Positions 59,937 through 64,000 of a DNA stretch of 64,000 nt are shown in pieces. Below the pieces are notes generated by a model. That model was not told the origin of the DNA. It ran no database searches and was given only the letters and a program-made list of their open reading frames with translations. The stretch covers positions 8,246,001 through 8,310,000 of the forward strand of contig CM053813.1 in NCBI GenBank assembly GCA_028671895.1, in the 5' to 3' direction. The stretch's first letter is position 1; each line of letters begins with the position of its first letter. Source of the stretch: Oenanthe sinensis (Eukaryota > Streptophyta > Magnoliopsida > Apiales > Apiaceae). A program made the translations under genes and the position numbers.

Positions 59937-61125
59937 TGTTATTCGCCCTTAAGTACACTAAGTTTGGAGAAGGGGGGTTGAATACAAACTTAAGAATTAA
60001 TTCAACTTCTTGCGGAAATAAGTTTATACAAAGAGAGTGTTTAATTAAGATTGATGTAACTAAGAACTGGATAACTAAAGTGTTGAAAACAGAAACAACA
60101 AGATTAAAAATTACTAGTGGATTGTTTTTCCACTAGTGAGTTTTTGCTTTCAATTGATCTTAGTAAAAATACTAAGCTGCGTATAAAGTTGAATGTAGAA
60201 CTTAGAAAAGCATTACAAGTTCTGCCTGATTTTCTACTTTGTTTTTCTTGAGTTCTTCTAAAACATCTTACTTCTTTGCTACTGTGTTTTTGCTTTTTAT
60301 ATACAAAAACTACTACTCTAGTTTTCTATCGACTAATAACAATATAATATTACAATTTATACTGTTTACATAAAAATAGAAACTAGCTTCTTTTCACAGC
60401 CTTCCTTGTAGAACTAACTAGCTCTGGAAGTGTCTTTGTCTTAAGATATTCCTTGGATGCTGTGTTGCCTTGAAAGTCTTCACAATCCTGACAGGACTGT
60501 CTTCCAATGATTCAGTTTCTGCACTGTTCCCGTAATTTCTGGCTTTAGCTAAATAGGGAAACTTTAATCAACTGATAAATGCTGTTAAGCTTATCAGTTG
60601 ATTCACCTTTGCTTATCCATCGATGGATAGGATATCTGTTGATCAGTTGATGTGTCGATGGATAATTGAGTTATCCATCGACTCCTTATCCATTGATGGT
60701 TCTTTATCCGTTGACTGTAATTATCCATTGATGACTTGTATCAGTTGATAGCTTTCATCCGTTGAGTAGTGTCTTCATCCATCGACTTCAACATCAGTTG
60801 ATCACTTCACTTGTGAGAATTCTGACTTAGAATATTTACAATTGATCAGCCATTCTTCACATCTGTTGAGAAGCTAGAAATTGAAGTCAATAACATAAGT
60901 TGACTACATCATTGCATCCATCGATGTAATACAATCAATTGATAGTGAAATATAAATCAATGCTACAATCCAGTTTATCAGTTGATAAACAAGTTTCAAC
61001 TGATAACTGGTTTCCTAGTCAATGGATATTTATAAGTCATATCCATTGATCAGTTACAAAATAATTTTGAGTCCCTATTGAAATTCTAAGTAATTTGTTA
61101 TCATCAAAACTCATAATTCCTAACA
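59937..61125 (-). repeat. 5' LTR of the SIRE-like element
   Basis: 1,189 bp, TGTTATTCGCC to CCTAACA on the + strand. It differs from the 3' LTR by about eight substitutions and five bases in the G run. It carries the same field of ATCCATCGATGGAT words (60,560-61,060). Confidence 0.92.
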
Positions 61126-61130
61126 GTAAT

Positions 61131-61423
61131 TTTGACCCAGCTCAAGTCACAGAATATATATACTCTGACAGTAACTTTGATGACTTAATATTCATATTAA
61201 AATAAAAGTCATAATTAAATTAATTAAACAAGTAAACTCATTTAACCCATTTCAAGCAATCAACTTCTACCCAATTTATTTATGGATTACACTAAGAAAA
61301 TGTCTTAGATCCAAACATGAAAGTTTAACTCCTCATAGCAAGGAACAACTTCCATCAATTAGTTTCCAGAAATTACATGAAGAACATATATAAAATATAT
61401 CTTAAACTTTCCATTTTCTAATA
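61131..61423 (-). repeat. 3' LTR of the outer copia element, inner part
   Basis: Continues the LTR interrupted at 31,509. Read on the minus strand it starts TATTAGAAAATGG, apparently TGTTAG with one substitution, right after the purine tract. Confidence 0.65.
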
Positions 61424-61432
61424 ATCCCCCAC
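61424..61432 (-). promoter_or_regulatory. Polypurine tract of the outer copia element
   Basis: Minus-strand GTGGGGGAT directly precedes the LTR start. Between it and the pol end (61,433-61,953) is 3' untranslated sequence without features. Confidence 0.65.
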
Positions 61433-61953
61433 AAATCCATACAGAAATGCACATCTTGTTCTACTCATGACTTGCTTTTCAGAGTCGGTACCCATCAAGG
61501 TTTGAACTCTCCCAAGTCCTCAACTTCTATGGCTACCAGATATAGATGGAATGTTTCACCTTAAATATTTATCCGTTTTTGTATAACCACACTCCATAGA
61601 CGACGACAAGTCAAATGCTATGGTGCTGATCTACGGCTTTGAGACATTATTGGTCATGTCTCGATCCTGTTCGTTGAATATTTCAAGGAATAACCCTATT
61701 CTCTAATTGTGACCTCACAATAACATTCGCTTAGCTGGACATCTCCAAAGATGTACTGCCAACATCTCGTCTCACGATTTGACCCCATTCAGAGTTCTTA
61801 AAACTCTTGCTAACTAGCAGTTACAGTACCTCTTGAGGTTTACAGGGGAAAGACTTAGATACATGAGTATCCAGATATATGTAGTAAAGGTACTACTGAA
61901 TCATCCTCATAACTTGTTATTACCACATTGAATACACTTTGAGGGATCTCCTC

Positions 61954-64000
61954 TCAGGTGTATTGGGTTCTCGCTGTTGATGACTCAAAATGGATTGTCA
62001 TTCCCATCTGCAACCTAAACTTAAGGACAACAACATGCTCAAGTCCCTTAGTCAAAGGATCAACCAGGTTATCTTGAGTTCTAATAAACTCAATAGCAAT
62101 GATCCTGTCAGACACCAAACCCCTTATAGACTTTAGTCTAACTTGGATGTGTCTCTTTGTTTTCACATTATACTTATTACTGTTTATCTTGTCGATAGTT
62201 GTACGACTATCACAATGAACAATAAGAGCAGGAAGTGGTTAGCTTACTACATGAATCATAGACATAAGTCCATGCAACCATTCATCCTCTGTTCCCGTGG
62301 CATCTAATGCACACAACTCAGCCTCAAAGGCAGACCGAGTTACAATAGTATGTCTAGCAGACTTTCAGGATATAGCTCCACTCGCAAGGGTAAACACATA
62401 TCCAGTCACTCCATTGGAACCAGATTTCTTAGCTATCCAACTTGCATCACTATATCCCTCTAGCACTCTAGAAAGCCTTCTGTAATGTAAACCAAGGTAG
62501 ATGGCGCCTTTCAGATATCTAAGCACTCTATCAAGAGCATCACAATGAGTCTTGTTTGGACAGCCTGTATATCTAGCTAACTTAGACACAGAAAATGAAA
62601 TATCTAGTCTAGTACCATTAGCAAGATATTCCAAACTCCTAATAATATGAGAATATCTTAACTGATACACAGGAATTCCTGACTTATTCTTGACAAACGC
62701 AACTTTTGAATCATATGATGTGCTTATAATTTTACAATTTGAATAACCATACTTCTCAGGTATAGATTTCTCTATATAATGAGATTGTGACAAGGTTATT
62801 CCATCAGCAGACTGAGTCAGCTTGATACCAAGAATCACATTAGCCTCACCCATATCCTTCATTCCAAAATGCCTTTTCAAGAAACTTTCTATCTCATTAA
62901 TAATCTCAATATTGGTTCCAAACAATAGTATGTCATCCATATAGGCACACTATTACTTTTTCATTTCCTTTAACCTTATAGTAGATCCACTTGTAACTTT
63001 CATTAACCAAAAAATACGAAGTCAAAAAAGTCTCATCAAACTTTTTGTGCCAGTCTCTAGGAGCTTGTTTCAAGCCATAGGTAGATTTGCCTAATTTATA
63101 AACTTTCCTCTCGTTTCTAGAAGCAACAAATCCCTCAAGCTGATCCATATAAATCTCTTCTTCAAGATCACCATGAAGAAAAGCTGTCTTTATATCCATT
63201 TGATGGATGATAAGATCATGTATGGAAGGTAATACTATAAGCTTTCGAATTGTTATCATTCTTGCAACTAGAGAGTATGTATCAAAATAATCAATGCCTT
63301 TCATTTGCCTAAAACCCTTAGCTACCAGCCTAGCCTTATACTTATCTATTGAGCCATATGGGTTCATTTTTCTTTTGAAGATCCACTTACATCCTATAGT
63401 AGTACACCACATTTGTCATCCTTTTCACATGATCAGGAATGGAACTCGATGTGCGATCATCAGACATACCCTGAGGTATACCAGTCTTCATAGAGAACAC
63501 ATTCTCAAAGAATGTTACATCACAAAACTCAACTATAGTGTTTGCCACTATATCATCTATGTCAGATTTTAACACTAAAAATCTCATAGCGGTATTGGTT
63601 TCAATATAGCCCAGAAAGATGCAATCAAAAGTTTTCGTCCCCAGTTTCTTTTTCTTGTGTTCAGGGACAAGTACCTTTGCAAGGCAGCCCCACACACGAA
63701 GATGCTTTAAACTAGTCTTGTTGCCTTTCCATAACTCATAAGGTGTTTTGTCCATATGTTTCAGAGGGACTCTGTTCAGAATATGGCAAGCTGTATTCAA
63801 AGTCTCTCCCCACATGTACTTAGGCAACCCAGAATTAATTAGCATACTGTTAATCATACCTTTAAATGTTCTGTTCTTTCGTTCTACCACCCCATTAGAC
63901 TCAGGAGTGTATGGTGGAGTCACCTCATGAACTATACCATTTCTTTTGCAAAATTCATTAAATGAGGTACCCGTATACTCTCCACCTCTATCAGACCTCA
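61954..64000 (-). pseudogene. Outer copia pol: integrase, RT, RNase H
   Basis: Runs off the window at 64,000. Integrase: TPPYTPESNGVVERKNRT, ILNRVPLKHMDKTPYELW and LRVWGCLAKV (63,923-63,390). RT: IGCKWIFKRKM, YKARLVAKGFRQ, HQMDIKTAFLHGDLEEEIYM and STYGLKQAPRDWHKKFDE, then a one-base shift right at the active-site motif (CLY / MDDILLFGTN, about 62,935). RNase H: GYSDASW, SAFEAELCALDA, HCDSRTT, RHIQVRLKSIR and DNLVDPLTKGL, with stops near 62,365 and 62,250. It is an older, decayed copia element of a lineage different from Angela and SIRE; I cannot assign it further. Confidence 0.8.

Larger units (their letters stand above)
31510..61125 (-). mobile_element. SIRE/Maximus-like copia element, hit by two others
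   Basis: TG...CA LTRs of 1,194 and 1,189 bp, matching 5-bp target copies, a primer site and a purine tract define the element on the minus strand. Without the two guests and their duplicated targets it is about 12,177 bp. The order is 5' LTR, gag with two CCHC knuckles, protease-integrase-RT-RNase H, a 530-bp spacer, a large third ORF, purine tract, 3' LTR. The size, the gag with coiled coil and the extra ORF after RNase H fit the SIRE/Maximus lineage; the lineage name is my inference. I count eight substitutions plus one G-run length difference between the LTRs, so it is young, yet gag, integrase and ORF3 are all broken. Confidence 0.88.

Noticed and set aside
31510..61125. An integrated plant pararetrovirus
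   Set aside because: Domain order protease-integrase-RT-RNase H with LTRs, target duplications and purine tracts is that of Ty1/copia; no movement or coat protein motif is seen.

Overview
The window is nuclear DNA of a large, repeat-rich eudicot genome; an asterid is my guess, not something the sequence proves. One host gene is intact: a 12-exon prolyl 4-hydroxylase on the + strand (P4H1 type, ATG 17,436, stop 29,222). Nearly everything else is transposable-element DNA. I see no tRNA, rRNA or CRISPR array and nothing bacterial or organellar.

Left flank (1-12,779). An old, decayed Ty1/copia element on the minus strand covers about 1-6,904. A decayed gene piece with a replication-protein-A-like zinc ribbon and OB strand lies at about 8,290-9,004. 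A short Ty3/gypsy RT relic is at 11,134-11,193, and an old solo or partial Angela-type LTR ends at 12,012.

Gene region (12,780-29,222). A hAT DNA transposon (12,780-17,282) has matching terminal inverted repeats, a near-perfect 8-bp target duplication and a broken BED-finger transposase. Its right end stops about 30 bp before the TATA box of P4H1. The P4H1 introns (95 bp to 2.8 kb, all GT-AG) hold a copia RNase H fragment, a TIR element, a probable SINE and several local duplications.

Right part (29,223-64,000). A 5'-truncated LINE is followed by a nest of LTR retrotransposons. A copia element on the minus strand (pol 61,954-64,000) has its 3' LTR split by a SIRE/Maximus-like copia element (31,510-61,125, TSD GTAAT, about 12.2 kb without its guests). 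That element carries gag, pol and a large third ORF. It was itself hit twice by Angela/BARE-like elements: Angela-1 (35,557-44,602, + strand, TSD GTATT) inside ORF3, and Angela-2 (48,368-56,750, minus strand, TSD ACAAA) inside the integrase. All target duplications are visible in the sequence.

The most notable observations are: a clean 2.3-kb inversion inside Angela-1 that puts RT/RNase H on the opposite strand from gag-integrase; short palindrome arrays shared between unrelated element families; a palindromic word spread through LTR, spacer and coding parts of the SIRE-like element; and an inner element whose LTRs differ more than those of the element it sits in. None of the young LTR elements appears able to move on its own.
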